This document shows, piece after piece, positions 37,566-50,700 of a stretch of 64,000 bases of DNA. The stretch covers positions 1-64,000 of the forward strand of contig JASAMV010002510.1 in NCBI GenBank assembly GCA_030248065.1, read 5' to 3'. Both the position numbers and the translations under genes were made by a program. The DNA is from Rhynchonema sp. JSB1_4. Lineage: Eukaryota; Nematoda; Chromadorea; Monhysterida; Xyalidae. Numbering within the stretch: position 1 is the first letter of the stretch; each line of letters opens with the position of its first letter. The notes under the pieces were generated by a model that made no database searches, was not told the origin of the DNA, and saw nothing but the letters and a program-made list of their open reading frames with translations.

Positions 37566-38954
37566 TCAAATCTCAACCGATTCGTACGGCGGTGGCGTGT
37601 GCGGTGCCGGCTTCAGGTGGCATTTGTGTGGCGTTTGTTTCTTGCGCACCTGACGAATTGCTTTGTCATTACAGATTTTGTTTCATTTGTTTTCGAGCAT
37701 CATCGAAAATTTGATATGATGTCCAGTCTGACTCACGACGATTCCGATTTTTTCCAGATTCTCCGCATTCTCCTTCTTCTTGTTGTCGACGTCGATGTAA
37801 TGCCAGAATTCAAAGAACATCACCCCCGCATAGATGAGCACCAGATGCGTACCCAGATACGCGAACATAATCATCCAGTCGGCAATAAACACCCTGATTT
37901 AGCAAGGTAAGATCACTGGTACGTTCCCAATATCAGGGGCGTATCTAGTGGTGGAAGCGGAGTGGTACACAGCGCCCTGTTCGGCCAGTTCAAAAGAAGG
38001 AACAAGGGCCTATAAATCATGACATTTTCATTTTGATGCACGTTTTTGGCGAATTCCGACGGTTAAAAATTCCGATGTGTTCCAAATTTTCGCGCGCTAC
38101 GCGCGCCCTCATCTTTCTGACCTTCAATTAGTTTAACAACGGCCAGGTCGCAACAAGCACAAGATAAAAATGAGTTTTTTTTATCACAAACTTCCAATCG
38201 TGGATGTCGACCAGATTCAAGGCGTTCGTCTTGATCATTTGCTTTGTGTTCACAGCCAGTCGCAACTCACTGATCACACACGCGGGCACTGCCAGGATTG
38301 TGGCACGAGGGTGGATGGCAGACGCGGCAAGCATCACCTGCAAACCGAACTGGATAATCATCTAGTCTCGACCTGGACTAGGAGTTTGGTGTGTTGTGTG
38401 AATCACATCGGCACCGAAATATAAAATTTCCCAATGCCAATTTCTTTCCAAATAAGGGCGCCCTTAGTCATAGTGGAAAATGCAAAAAATATTCTATGTC
38501 CAATTTTTCCATTTCCATTTTCCATTATGACTAAGGGCATACTGGAAAATGGAAAATGGAAATGAAACAAAACATTTTCTGTGTGAAATCTGACCGATCA
38601 GCTGCCGAGAATTGGGTGGAACAGAAAATGTTTTCGTCACATGTCAAAACATGACTGCTGCAGTTTCATTTCCATTTTCCATTTTCCAATATGCCCTTAG
38701 TCATACTGGAAAATGGAAATGGAAAACTTGGACATAGATTATTTTTTGTATTTCCATTTCCATTTTCCACTATGACTAAGGGCGCCCTAACCAACCGTGC
38801 TAAACCAAATGTCCAGTCCGGGCATTGCATCTTCGTTTTCGAAGTCTTTTTCATCGAGCATTGCCACCCAGACGAACATGACGATGAGATGGCCGAGTGC
38901 CAACAGCAACGCACAGCGGCGCGCTGTCGGGAATGTGTAGATCGGGTGTGCCAT
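37566..38954 (-). CDS. Small multi-span membrane protein with C-terminal PPPY motif
   Basis: Four exons, 38954-38796, 38337-38192, 37893-37737 and 37649-37566, join in phase to 181 residues. Hydrophobic segments: CALLLALGHLIVMFVWVAML (about 16-35), VMLAASAIHPRATILAVPAC (54-73) and WMIMFAYLGTHLVLIYAGVM (about 107-126), the last long enough for more than one pass. The acidic loop DEKDFENEDAMPG follows the first. The tail is basic, then HTPPPYESVEI, a PPxY motif that can bind WW domains of NEDD4-type ligases; LAPTM4/5 proteins have a similar plan, but I cannot assign it to that family. The splice between exons 2 and 3 (TGGAA|GTTTG) is inferred. A MITE lies 9 bp into intron 1, next to the donor. 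Confidence 0.65.
38456..38787. mobile_element. Harbinger-like MITE with GGGCGCCCTTAGTC ends
   Basis: TIRs GGGCGCCCTTAGTC / GACTAAGGGCGCCC are flanked by TAA on both sides (38453-38455 and 38788-38790), the 3-bp duplication expected for PIF/Harbinger. The arms extend inward as GGAAAATGGAAATGG in inverted copies, giving almost full palindromic folding. Confidence 0.8.
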
Positions 38955-39085
38955 GATATTTTGCGACTCGAATGTTTGGTATCAGAATTCGATTCAACGT
39001 CAAATACGAAAAATTCATGTCACAACACGCTTTATCGCATAAATTATCCAGTCCTTCCCCACAACAAGTATAGTATTCCATCCTC

Positions 39086-41552
39086 ATGTCCCAATTGCCT
39101 TACATCGTATTTTTTCTCTTGCTGATTTGTCCCAGCAAAATTGTGCCGGCGGAAGAAGAATTATTTGACACGGACGATTTCTGCGGCTCGGAAAGCAGCT
39201 CCGAGGTGCTGGCTATTTTGGAAGGCGTCTCTTATATTCAATATCTGACTACCAATTGCAAACCACTTGCCAACGAAACAGGCTTGGCCTCCGACACACC
39301 AAAAGTTGATGTTTCATTCGCACGGAGGAAGATATACCCCAGAAAGCACATTTGTCCCGCCCCGGCCCGATGCCCCATACGAACCAATCAGAATCGCGTA
39401 CCTATTTTCGGTCGACTATCAGCAAAATGAAACAAAATTCTCGACTCCAGAACAAATCTTCATAAAGGTGTGCAACATTTGGTGTGATGACCTTCGAGAA
39501 AAGATTTATTCCTCGTTTTTTTGTTGCTCAGAAGGTTGTCGATCGCACCGTACAAGACTATGAGCGACTATTCAAAGTGCAACGAGCTCCAAACGGAATG
39601 TGAGTATTCTCCGTCAGACTAATTCACCCAAATAATCCAAAAAATGGAATCATAACAACATGCAGTTCGCATACGAGCAGTGCCCCGTGCCCGGTGTCTT
39701 ATACGGGCGGTGCGCCGATGATGTCAAATCAGAAATGGTCACCGTTCGTTTCATTGCGAATGCTATCAGATGGCTCGCACATTGTTCATGTCAAAAACGC
39801 CGATTATCTGTTGAAAATTTATGGTGCGAACGATTGTGTCAACAAAACTCATTTGTAAGCCACAAATATTCTATTGTACATAGGTTCCATTTTCAGGCGG
39901 TTGTCACGGCAGCTGCTCAGGCTCATGTGCAGGAACGACCATGGTGCTCGCCTATGCCCAAACTTGTGAATACACGCCTGACCGTGTTAGAAGGTACCCA
40001 TGGTGTGTTCATAACCTTTTACTCCGGATGTACATACCAAAAGCATCTGTGCTGTGTTTCACAGACCGATGGTTTCCTACATCTACATTTGTGCAAGTGC
40101 GGTGAAGGAGATTGGCATCGACAAAGCCTGGTACACCATACAACACGAACTCATGCACGCTCTGGTGGACGATCTTGAAAAATTCTATAATTATTGCAGC
40201 AATGTTTCTTGACAAACGTAATCTCTGTCAGGGCTTTGCATTCAACGTGCAAGCGTTGCCGCACTTGCGAGTGACGAAAAATTTCACCTGGAAAGTCAAC
40301 GGTTTCCCAAACGGAGTCATTAACGATTACGAACGAATGTTCTTGAGAAAACAATACTTTCCCAAAGCATGGGTAGGCCGAACTGTATGTACCTGTCCCA
40401 CACCAAGTGAATCAAACCACAATAGCTTGCTTTTTGTAGCAGGCCTTGAAAGACCACTTTTGGTTCACCGATGAAGGTTGTCCAGAATTGCCGGGCATTG
40501 AGCTCGAGAACAACGGGGGTGGTGGCTCGAAGGGTACACATCTGGAGGCGCGCATATTTCAGGTTCTCGTTCGCTTTTCTGTGCTTTTTCTGATCTGATT
40601 TACACTTCGAATCGCAGTTTTACATTTTAGTTTGACGTTATGACGGCCTCCGTCACCGCCATAAATTACATCTCACCAATACTAGCGGCCATACTTGAAG
40701 ATCTGAGGGACTTCATGACAAACGAGTCACCAAGGTTGGTTGTTAATCGATTGACTCGATCGAACCTTTTTTAACCAATTGATTGATTGATTGCAGCTGG
40801 TACCAAATAAATCGAACGTACATCCAGGCCGATCTCGACCATTACCCGTGGGGCCAAGGACTCGGCTGTCAGTTTCTAACGATGAGCTGTTATGAGTTCA
40901 TCCGTTTCAGTCAATGGCAACGTTCCTCTAGGTCGCATGGAGTGATGTTTCAAGTGTTCATATTGTGTACCCACCATGTGTGCCATTGCTGCAGACATGC
41001 TCCCGCGTTCCCATACTGCAGTCTGTCGAATGTACTGGAGTCGCTCAAACATACCGTCAGTCCCCTGGACCACTGTGCCAAGGCTGACAAATCGTTACGA
41101 TTCTATTGCCATGTCAAATTAAGAGACCCAAGTGAAAGTGCGTCTTTTATAGAGTGATAAATTCACCAACGGAGGGAAATTTATTATGAAATTTTCAGGT
41201 CACATACACAAGGATTCCGCATCCAGAATAACGAGACACACAAATTTTATCAAAAAATTCGGGGTAAGTCATATTGTCAATGCCGTTGTTCTTACATTTT
41301 TTGAAAGACAAATTATTTTCTCCATTTTTTCAGACATTTGAGTACGAACTCAGCAGACACAAACGCGAATTGGCTGGGCGCATTCACGGATATTCAAAAT
41401 ATGCTGATCACTGCCCAATCTTCACATTCAAAGAATTGGTTCGCTATTTCACGCTTTTTTTCTCATTTTGGATAAGGATACTTTGCACGCTCAATATTTC
41501 AGAGCAAAAGCCAACGTGCACGCGAATTAAAGATCGGAATCGCAAGGCTTGA
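39086..41552 (+). CDS. Leishmanolysin-like zinc metalloprotease (family M8)
   Basis: Exons read as 39086-39226?, 39282-39467, 39532-39599, 39666-39835, 39897-39993, 40065-~40195, ~40200-40372, 40443-40562, 40631-40734, 40797-~41145, 41335-41446 and a short end near 41552. It begins with a signal peptide (LPYIVFFLLLICPSKIV). The M8 hallmarks are in order: PMVSYIYICAS before IQHELMHAL (HEXXH zinc site and catalytic Glu), GIELENNGGGGSKGTH (third zinc His, family GxxxxxHWEKR), FDVMTASVT...SPILAAILED, SWYQINRTYIQADLDHYPWGQGLGCQF, FPYC and KYADHCP. Such proteins (invadolysin/LMLN) cleave matrix or surface substrates. Odd point: between HELMHAL and FLDKRN the frame shifts with no usable intron, so the gene may be damaged or misassembled. 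The first join is also uncertain. Confidence 0.87.
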
Positions 41553-41559
41553 AAACGAC

Positions 41560-42580
41560 AGAATTGACTGCGATGGAAACTGAAGCGAATGCGACTCAAG
41601 AACATTTTCTACTTATTTCCCTAGTTGCATAAAGCTAACATTCAGTAGGTATATGTACACAGTGAGTACACCCATGGGAACCTTGAGCGCCCAGCCATTT
41701 TGTATTGAACAGCCTATTTAAAGAGTGTGTCTAACGTCTCTTAACCCCATGTTTTATTAGGTGCAATCGAAAGATGACCCCGACAGGCCGCCGTGTGCAA
41801 AAAAACGCGTCTTCCAGCTCGCTAAATCGCGAAATATTGAGCGTTACTTTTCGAAAAAAAACAAACCCCGGACACAAAACCCCAGGCGCCTTTGAGGCGC
41901 GCTAACATTCACGTTTGGCGTTTTCTGATGAAACATTGCATGTTTAAGCGCGGCTCAGCCGCCTGTACACCCACGTAAACGCACAACACACAACGCTCTG
42001 GCTGCTGGCTTACTGTGGACACAATGAATGTTTCATTTAACCCACAGAAGCTGGTTTGTGTGTGTTTCGCTTCAACTCTTCCTGTCTCCTCAGTCTGAAT
42101 TTTGTGTCCGGAAATTGATTTAATTCGAAAAGTAACCCTCAAGATTTCGCGAAGCAGAGAAGTCGCGGTTTTCGCACACCGCAGCCCAACCCCCCCAGCC
42201 ATTTTGTTGAACAGCCTATTTAATGCTTTTGCGAAATCAGACGGTGGTGGTGTTGACTGGCTTTTATTGCACTGGTTTTGTTGATCTGTCGGACGTGGGT
42301 TAACAAAATCAAACTGGACCTGGTTCGTGATGCATCCCATTTTTACAATTCCTTTGAGAAATTCCGTTATATGTATGTACCCATCGCACCGGTTCGAATG
42401 CATCATGTAGTCTGCCACATGTTGACCCACAAACAATGCAAAACTTTTATTTCTTCCACCACTCACGATAAATATTATCGCGATCCGAAATGATTGATAA
42501 CGCACATATGTACTTGTATTATACACATTTTTATAAAAACAGAATTTTTATATCCAAATATTCAGTACTTTCCAATCGCA
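41560..42580. other. Intergenic with a diverged direct repeat
   Basis: The block CAGCCATTTTGT..TGAACAGCCTATTTAA occurs twice in the same orientation (about 41692 and 42198), and AGTAACGCTC-like and GCGAAATATTGAG / CTCAAGATTTCGC blocks are inverted between them. This suggests an eroded TIR element spanning about 41.7-42.2 kb. No certain gene. Confidence 0.4.
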
Positions 42581-42586
42581 ACCAAA

Positions 42587-45500
42587 TCAAGTGTGCATCT
42601 GTTTGTTGATCACGGGTGGCGGGGCAACCGATTGTGCATCGGACATTGACGATTGGCTCGCAGCCACTGATGAGCCAGACAGCCGGTCGGCGAAGTACGG
42701 GAATCTTTCTGAAAAACAAAAAACATTGAAAACAATGACATCAATCATTTTGGTTCATAAATGTTGCCGACGTTTTCCAAACCTGCCAACTCGGCCTGTC
42801 TCTTCGGAGTCTGGTAGTTGGCGTCTGTCTTCATTTGAACATCTTCATCCGAGGATCTGTTCTTCAAAGCGTCCTTTTTCGCTTGAGCGCTTTTCTGAAA
42901 AAAATCAGCAGCGCACAGTAAACGTGCTGAACACCAGTGCAACATCAACGTCTAGGCAAGCTCCAACCTTGGTCTTCGTGGTTTTGCGAACCAACGACCG
43001 ACCCTGGACGTTGTTCTTCTTTGAATTTCGATACAGACAATAGCCGATGATGAGCATACAAACTGCCACACACCCGACCCCACTCGCGATCACAACGGGT
43101 AGCAACCAGCTGAGATTGCGTTTGGTCGACTGCTTCGGTGTCGCTCGTTGAGTCATAATAACTGCAATACAAAGCTGAGCTTGGGATGGCATCTGAGCTG
43201 GCTTGAGCATTGAGTTCTTTCTACTTATGGTATTTGGGTATGGAGTACTGGGGGGCCACGATTCGATTATGTTTATTCGACTGGGTCTACAGTTTTACGC
43301 TGGTCAAAATTTGTGGCCTCGGAGAATTTGTCATCCTTGTTTCAACAGACTTCGGTCACCAATTCAGGTCCGGTCCCATCCACGCACTCAGCAAGTTTGA
43401 TTCCGGTCACCACCGCTTTGTTATCATGCCCATTGGACATACAACCCAATAACTAATAAAAGTGCTAAATCATGCCAACTTTTCGTGGGTCGTCCGCAGT
43501 ATCGCAGACTCCTCGGTCTGTGTGCCCACCGTCCATCCTGACAGGTGTACTGTATCATGCTGCTACTGGCCACGATGGTGGTCTGGCTGTCATCAGTGCA
43601 TCGGTAGTGCAACGTGGTGCCCTCGTAATACGTCGAATTGGAGTCGTGATCGGGATCGGGCTGCGTGATTCGGTGCAGCTCGGCGTGTGGAGGGGGTGGG
43701 TGGTCGGGCGGACAGGCTGTATGGATGCATTTATTGATTCATTGATAGATTGCAACAATTCAACCAACGTTTCGGTTCGTATTCGCACAAGAACGGACGG
43801 CCTGTCTTGCAACGTTGCTCCCTCGGTCGTTGCGTGAAGCAATCGAACAGCGGACATCGGAAATCGGTCAATGACACCCAATACCTGTTGGCTGGCCCTT
43901 CTGGAGCGCAGTCTGGGTCCTACAATTAAGTTCATTTCATTTCACATTTCGAGTTAAATTCAAAACGTAACCGCACTAACCAATCTATTCAGCAATACTT
44001 CAAATCTCATGCCATATTCATCCCCAGCGTTCGCCAGTTTTCCACTCATAAACCCTCTCGGTGTCGTTACCTTGCAAAACTGCTCTCTCGTCCCATTCGG
44101 AGTGATTCAAAACACTCCGCTGCGGAGTAACCCAGAAAAAAAACTACGTGGAGTTTTTCAAACACGCTGCGGAGTGATTAAGCTCCAACACTCTGATTTT
44201 GGAGTGATTGTGAAACACTCCGCTTTGGAAAGCACTCGATAAAGAGAAAAACAAATTTTTTACGCCATTTTGCAGCATTTTGAGAAATTTTATTGTTATA
44301 ATTATTTCTTTTGCGTGTTTATCAGCATTTTGTGTTCCAGCTATTTTATCTATGTTGCGCTACGCTTACTGTCGAAAGGACCGTTTCACCGCTGTGTCTG
44401 GTCAATCGACAATCAATCTCACGACCCATAAAAAAGAATTCGGCAAACAAGGCATTATCACAAGTGTGGTCAGTTGAGCGCAAACGGCCAGCCAAGCAAA
44501 CGTGAGTACACATCAAAGCAGTGTTGTTCCTTGTCCGGAGGGGGAACAGGCGATACCCTCTTTTAAAAGGAGTGATTAACAGTCGTACCCACCAGGGGGG
44601 AAGACCGAAATTTGGAGAAGTCATTTTTCGAGGTCGAAAATTTGACCCATTTTTGCCCTCCTTGAAGAAACTCTCAAAAAAATGGTATTTTGGGGGTTTT
44701 GACAACATTGACCTAGAAATCACTCATTTCATGCCTAAAAATGCCTATTTTAGGCCTAAATTTGCCTATTTTAGGCAAAAATTTGCCTATTTAAGGCAAA
44801 AATTGGGGGAGCAGACGTACCCGGAGGGCGAACAGGGGGGGGCAGGCGTGCCATGGAAGGGGAACAGACGTACCCGAGGGCAGTGTAGGTCCTGGTCCGG
44901 CGGGGAAATTAGTGTACCTCCCTACTTTTTCGGAGGGGAAATTAGTGTACCTCCCTGGGGGGGAAGGGGCGGGAAGACCCAAAATCAGGAAAAAGTCACT
45001 TTTTGAGGTTGAAAATTTGACCGATTTTTACCCCTTTTGGGAAAAAATTCTTCATAAAAGGGGTATTTTGGAGACTTTTGAGAACATTGACCTGAAAATC
45101 ACACATTTTAGGCCTAAAATGCCCATTTTAGGCCTAAAAATGGCCATTTTGGGCAAAAATTGGGGAAATTAGTGTACCCGGAGGGGAAATTAGTGTACTA
45201 GTGTACCTTGGTCGGGGAAATTAGTGTATCTCAGGGGGTCCCCCTCCCCCCACGAACTACACTGCCCGAGGGGGACCCCCTCCTCCCAAGGAACTACATT
45301 GCATTAAAGAACAGTCGGCGTCGACATTTGAGTTTGCATCTCAATTCTGCACCGCCGGGCCCGAAACACAACAATGATGATGACTCAACGGACTCTGGGG
45401 GTGGACCCGAAAATAAAGAGCCAAATGAACAGTCTGAACCTTATACTTGCTTTTTGTTTTTGAGTAAAGAGTTTGCTTGCTTGTTCTAGCGCAGCACTAC

Positions 45501-46050
45501 ACATCGTTTTCTCTTTCGTCAAACTCTTGTGCTTAGGAATATGAATATCACAGGATTATAACATGGATTATGGGACGGTTGTTGTTGTGTGGTTATCTAA
45601 AATAAAATTCTGCGTTGATTTTGCTGTTTGTTGTTGCTTTCTGTCGAAAAAACCATTTTCGAGAACAGAACAAAAGAAAACACTCCGCAGAAGTGTTTTA
45701 TCACCCGCTGTTGAAAGCACTCCGCGCCGGACAAACCACTCCCGATTCGGAGTGGTCCTTAGCACTCCTTGGAGTGATCAAAACACTCCGGCGGGTATTG
45801 CTCGTTTTTAACACTCCGCGGAGTGCTGAAATCACTCCAATGGAACGAGAGAGTGTGCTGCATCCTTGTGACTCAGTTTCGGTGTTTTGTACAGCACGTA
45901 GCATTTCGGGGGCTCAGATAGAGACATAAATGCAGATATATTCGCACTTTTGCCGGTTACTGACTCGCATTTGCTACGTAAACTGCTCACTGCCACAACT
46001 ATGGGCCACAAGCAGCAGAAACTGGTCAAAACTGGGATCAGCCAGAGCAT
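42587..46050 (-). CDS. Putative C-type-lectin-like/sushi single-pass membrane receptor
   Basis: Exons: 46050-~45846, one ending at 44370 (start uncertain), 43919-43769, 43716-43480, 43161-42968, 42894-42783 and 42708-42587; the last five agree in phase. It starts with a signal peptide (MLWLIPVLTSFCCLWPIVV). A C-type-lectin-like region has PPKCYVLYKTPKLSHKDAA, RYWVSLTDF and the end motif GRPFLCEYE. Next is a Pro-rich link, then one sushi/CCP domain (TLHYRCTDDSQ, IQYTCQDGRWAHRP, YCGRP). After an NLSWLLPVVIASGVGCVAV... membrane span and a basic stop-transfer comes a cytoplasmic tail of about 110 residues with YQTPKRQAE. The lectin-sushi-membrane order is selectin-like. Ligand unknown. Exon 2 has no visible acceptor because a transposon stack lies 38-150 bp upstream of it. 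Confidence 0.65.
44519..45301. mobile_element. TIR element, CAGTGTAGTTCCTGG family (outer)
   Basis: It starts CAGTGTTGTTCCTTGTCCGG and ends AAGGAACTACATTG. The flanks CATCAAAG / CATTAAAG form an 8-bp duplication with one change. Repeated GGGGGAACAGACGTACCC motifs and AGGCCT palindromes lie inside. A younger family member (44881-45264) is nested in its right half. It lies in an intron of the lectin-like receptor gene. Confidence 0.72.
44881..45264. mobile_element. TIR element, CAGTGTAG family (nested)
   Basis: Ends CAGTGTAGGTCCTGG and GAACTACACTG are flanked by the perfect duplication CCCGAGGG (44873-44880 and 45265-45272). GGGGAAATTAGTGTACC motifs and two TTTTAGGCCTAAAA-like palindromes lie inside. 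Confidence 0.82.
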
Positions 46051-46059
46051 GACGTATAC

Positions 46060-47730
46060 TTGCGTTTCAAAGAATATCGGAATATATTTTTAATCGGTAT
46101 AAATAACGGCGTTTTTAATCTTGTGTCTTGAATAATGTTGTGATGTGAGCCCTCCGCTGAAGTCTCGTTCTCGTTGCAGCCCAACTTTTTAATCCATTTG
46201 ATTTCAATTATTTTATTTCTCGCACGGTAAAACGGAAAGTATATGTAATAATAAAACCACGCAATAATATATAACAGGAACACAGTCGAAAGTGGTAATA
46301 GTTCATTATATCGGGGGTTTCAAATGATTTGAGGAAAACCCAATCTCATCTCTGACCCAATTTCTGCGAAGTATCCAAAACTTTTCTTGAAAACTTTATG
46401 ATCAAAATTTGGAAAGTTGCGGATACTGTGCTTGTTGATAACTAATGCCAACTTGGGTTCCGTTTGCTATACGTTGTGCACACGTGAATGGTTCAAAAGT
46501 TCAATGCTAAACAACTGAACATTCACACAAAACTGTGAATAAATCCACCACTGCCAGCTATCCATACTGTTCGCTCCAAACACGTAAAGATCACATTTTT
46601 TCCGAGATAGAAAGTAAACACAAAAACAAAAAACCGTCAAAATCAGACAACAACGAACAATAAAGGTCGTCAAGGTCTCTAAGATAAAAAACCAATACAG
46701 AAAAATTATCATCATATAAGTTTCATATTGATCAACATAAAACCCTGACAGAAGTAAACGTATTTTCAAACCAGTTTTCTTTTGAAATTAATTTAGAAAC
46801 TATTTACAACAAAATAAAATGTTAAAATATATCATTTTCAAAACACAACATAAGGTTCAACGCACTAGAGCTAGATAATCAGAACATAACGCAGAAAATT
46901 GATGCTTTTTGGCTTCGTAACAAACAAAACTTTCACAATTTAGTTATAGCTTCATAGCATATAATTTCAAAACTTTAAAAATCTGACCTCTCGTTCTTGT
47001 ACGGTCGCGGTGTTATAAAGATTAAACATTTCAACAAAAGTTGAGGAATTTGCTCAGAAGAAAGAAGGGTGTAAAACGGGGAAAAGCTCGAAAGAGTAAC
47101 CAATCAGTGTTTTAGAAACACAAACACTTTTGACGAAATTGACTGACAATGTAATATATCATGAACAAAATGTGAAATTTTGAATCGTTAAAGACAATAT
47201 TATCGGTTTACCATGTCGCAGTCTACCAGCAGGCATTCCATTGCCAGGTTAAATATAGTATTTTGTAAACAATCGTACATTATGGTCCGATTATGTTCGC
47301 AAAACACCTCCATCAATGATAACCATAGTAAAAGCCATGCAATATTATGTAATTGACACTCAACTCAATTTTGTTTTTGTAAAGACGGTCAAGACAGAGC
47401 AAAGACCAGTGTACCACAGCCGCGTAACACAATTGTCTCGAAAATGAATAGGGTGACAGAAAAAGAAACGAGTGAAAAATGACACGCGTTTGTACTTTTT
47501 CGTGTCACGCCCAATGAAATCTCAGATGCCATTGTCATCATATACATAAAAGTGTATGTACTGTGTAGCTACGAAATTTTAAAATCCCTCTGAACTGCTC
47601 CCATCAACTAGAATTCAGTCTTATGGAGGTAGGGTCGGGTCAGTTGTAATGTTAGGTCACAAACAAACGTTGCAGATCGCCGATTGCCACAAGGTGGCCC
47701 AGAAGATACCTCCCAATATATAATAATGGC
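46060..47730. other. AT-rich intergenic region
   Basis: No supported gene. A 100-codon hydrophobic minus-strand frame at 46467-46769 lacks any family resemblance or splice context. The region likely holds the lectin-like gene's promoter and the FOXO 3' UTR. Confidence 0.45.
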
Positions 47731-47737
47731 AGATGAT

Positions 47738-50700
47738 TCACAGATTTTCGAACTTTCCAAACTCGACTTTTCCGGCGACACTGAGCTCGTGCTGGAGTAC
47801 AGCTTGTATGTCGCATTGTACGTCCATCGGCTGCAGCCAGCTGCTGTCGACGTAACCACTCAGATCATTCGGTAGCGTTGTGGCTGGCACTGGCATTGAT
47901 GCTTGTTGACTTGGCATGCCTGTCCGTGGGAGAAATGTCATTGATGAGGTGTTTCACATCCTGATAGCCTGATGTTATGATTATTCCTCCGTTTTGTCAC
48001 GGAGACGCGCTGCTCAGGCGTCCACAACACGTAGAAACTGTCAATTTCAGTACCTAGGCTTCAGACGGCATTGGCCTGACAGTTGGACAACTTGATACCA
48101 CCATTTTTAGGCTAAGCCTGAAAACGTCGGATGCAGTTTTCGCTTACCAACCGAATGTTATACGACTGACCGACAAAAACTTCTAATCCACAAATCCGAC
48201 TGACATAACAATTACTAGGATCCGGTTAATAACCCTTTAAATCAATCGGCCAAACTCAAACGTCATTACAATCTTGTCTCTCACCGGGTGATTGATAACT
48301 GCTGAGGTGATGTTGGAATGGTGGCGGTGGCTGTATGACTGTTTGTGTCTGGTATCCATTATGTTGCAATGCCTCCCTCAGCATCGGATTGGCCAATCGG
48401 TTCATTGTTGTTGGGTACAACTCCTGGTACGAAGTCGGCAACGACGATTCACTGCTCGTGCGCATCGGACCGTGACCATTTGATACGGTGGACTCCATCG
48501 GCTCCAACTGGATAAATATTTGTAACATTTTAGTTCTCTTTTCAAATTTCAATTGTAAGCTTTTCTGGCGCAAGAATGGAAACAGACCTTGCAGTTAGGC
48601 GACGTGGTTGGCTCACATTTGATCGGACTAGAAAATCGACAGACCGGTGGTGGTGGCGGAAGCAGCGGATGACATGAGGACGTGCCTTGAAACATCAGGC
48701 AACAATTGATGTCAGAATAATGTGAATAAGGAAGTATACCAACAAAAAATGGAGTTGAAAAATTTTAAGCGTACCGCTGAAAGACCGTGTATGCGGAAGT
48801 TGGAACGGCGGTTGCGGTTGCGAGCCGTTGGTTTGCGGCGGAGGAACAGCGGGCTTGGGTGGAGGATTGAGTCGCATATTGCCTGAATGGGAAAGGCAAC
48901 TTTGACGTCTGGGGAACGAACAACCGGCACATTAAAGCCCCAAGCAACACGCACCGGTCATATCAACGAGTTCGCCGGGCACAGGTGCAGGTTCACCGTG
49001 ATTGTTGCCTGACACAGTCGGCACCGGGGGACCGGACGGGGGCATGGTCCAATATGGTTGATAGTCGCCATCCACAGGGCTCAGCCGGCCACCGGGGGTT
49101 GAATAGTCGGACAGGGTTGAACCAGATCGACCTCTGCAAATATAGATTGAGGACAATTATGATATTGCACATTCCGGTCTGAGACCAGGACCGAAATGAA
49201 TTGAAAGATAAAATCATCACTGTAGCTTACCGAAACGCTGCCGTCGGATCGGCGAACTGCTCCCCGGTTCCACCATTTTCTCCTTCATGCGAATCGCTGC
49301 CATTGATACCCATCGCGCGCAACTGCTCGACCTGGAAATAAATTTCTTGGTAAACTTTTTCGTGCCCAGATTTTTCCCAATTTTCCCCAAGGCATGCACT
49401 GAGAGTTGAGAAGTGTTGTTACTTTGATACGCACTCCGTCACACACAACACAATCGCAAGTGATGGAGTAATGGGTGATGACGTCAACACGCTACAATCG
49501 AACGAACAATTGGCACAATTGATTTGAAAAACTTTAAAACCAAACACTACCTTATCATACCTACGCATTACATTCGTAGAATCCCAACGTTGCCTCTAAC
49601 CTTTTTCCTGACTCTGCCCCGTTTCCTTTCCAACGCTTTATTGGCCGATTCCATTGTTTGTGCTCTTCGCCTGGAGGCCTTGCCCGGCTTCGCGTCAGGG
49701 TTGATCACCCACCTGTAATGCAGTGCATTTGGATGGATATCGATTAAATTAAGGAATGCGCTTATAAAATTTAAATTTTGTCCTTAACCTACCCACTTTT
49801 TGACCCAAGAAATAAAAACGAACCATGACGACTTGCCAGCGCCCTCGTTCTGAATGCGCATGAACCGACTGTGCAGCGAGAGGTTGTGACGAATGGAGTT
49901 CTGCAAGGAAAATTCGCAGTTTGAAGTTTTTTAAACTTGATTTTTTATAAAATGTGTGCCCGGTAGTACTGATCTGTCCACTGTTATTTTTCAACGTTGG
50001 ACACATTCAAACTGGCAATCATTCACATTGATTTGCTTTTCAAAAACCCCTGCGACTGTTTCTTTCTCATCACCTTGTGCAATTTCTGCAGCATACATTC
50101 GGTGTTCTTACACCACATTCCCTGTCACAAAAAACGACACCGCAAGACACTTTCTCACTCACAGACACACTCAATGCTCTGGTAACCGCGTCCTGAACAG
50201 GTTCGGTACCTTAGACGTTACATACTGTAAGTGCGTCTGGTCAGCTGCAGCATTCACTTTGGTCGATATCAAACTTGGTGATCGGATGTGATCGGAGCTA
50301 ACTTGCCTCGGTAGCGCGCGATTCTTGCATTATAAGGATATTAGACATTTACTGGAGCCACTAAATTCGTCCAGCTTATTAGTTATTCATTTTAGGACGG
50401 GTCTTTTATGCTCGATGAAATTAGTGGCGTCAATAAATTTCTTAATAACTTTAATCAAAAAAAAGTCACGTGCACCGTGACCAAGGCACGGGGGCGAGGC
50501 ACCGTGATCACATTCGATCCGATCCGACCACCAAGTTTGACATCGCTCTTTGTCACATTTTTTATAAAATGTATGTTTGTTGTGTTCAAGGTTATGATAA
50601 TCTTACGCGAATATAAAGCAAGAAAACCGTACACATTCTTGTCTGGCTTGACAGCTGAGCAGACTAATCCAAACTCCGCTATCCCCTGTCATCTTGGTCT

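Noticed and set aside
40783..40800. Start codon of a separate gene at 40783
   Set aside because: The codons are the intron end before the SWYQINRTYIQADLD exon of the protease.
41909..42526. 205-codon minus-strand frame
   Set aside because: No family resemblance, spans a direct/inverted repeat, and no splice context; probably chance.
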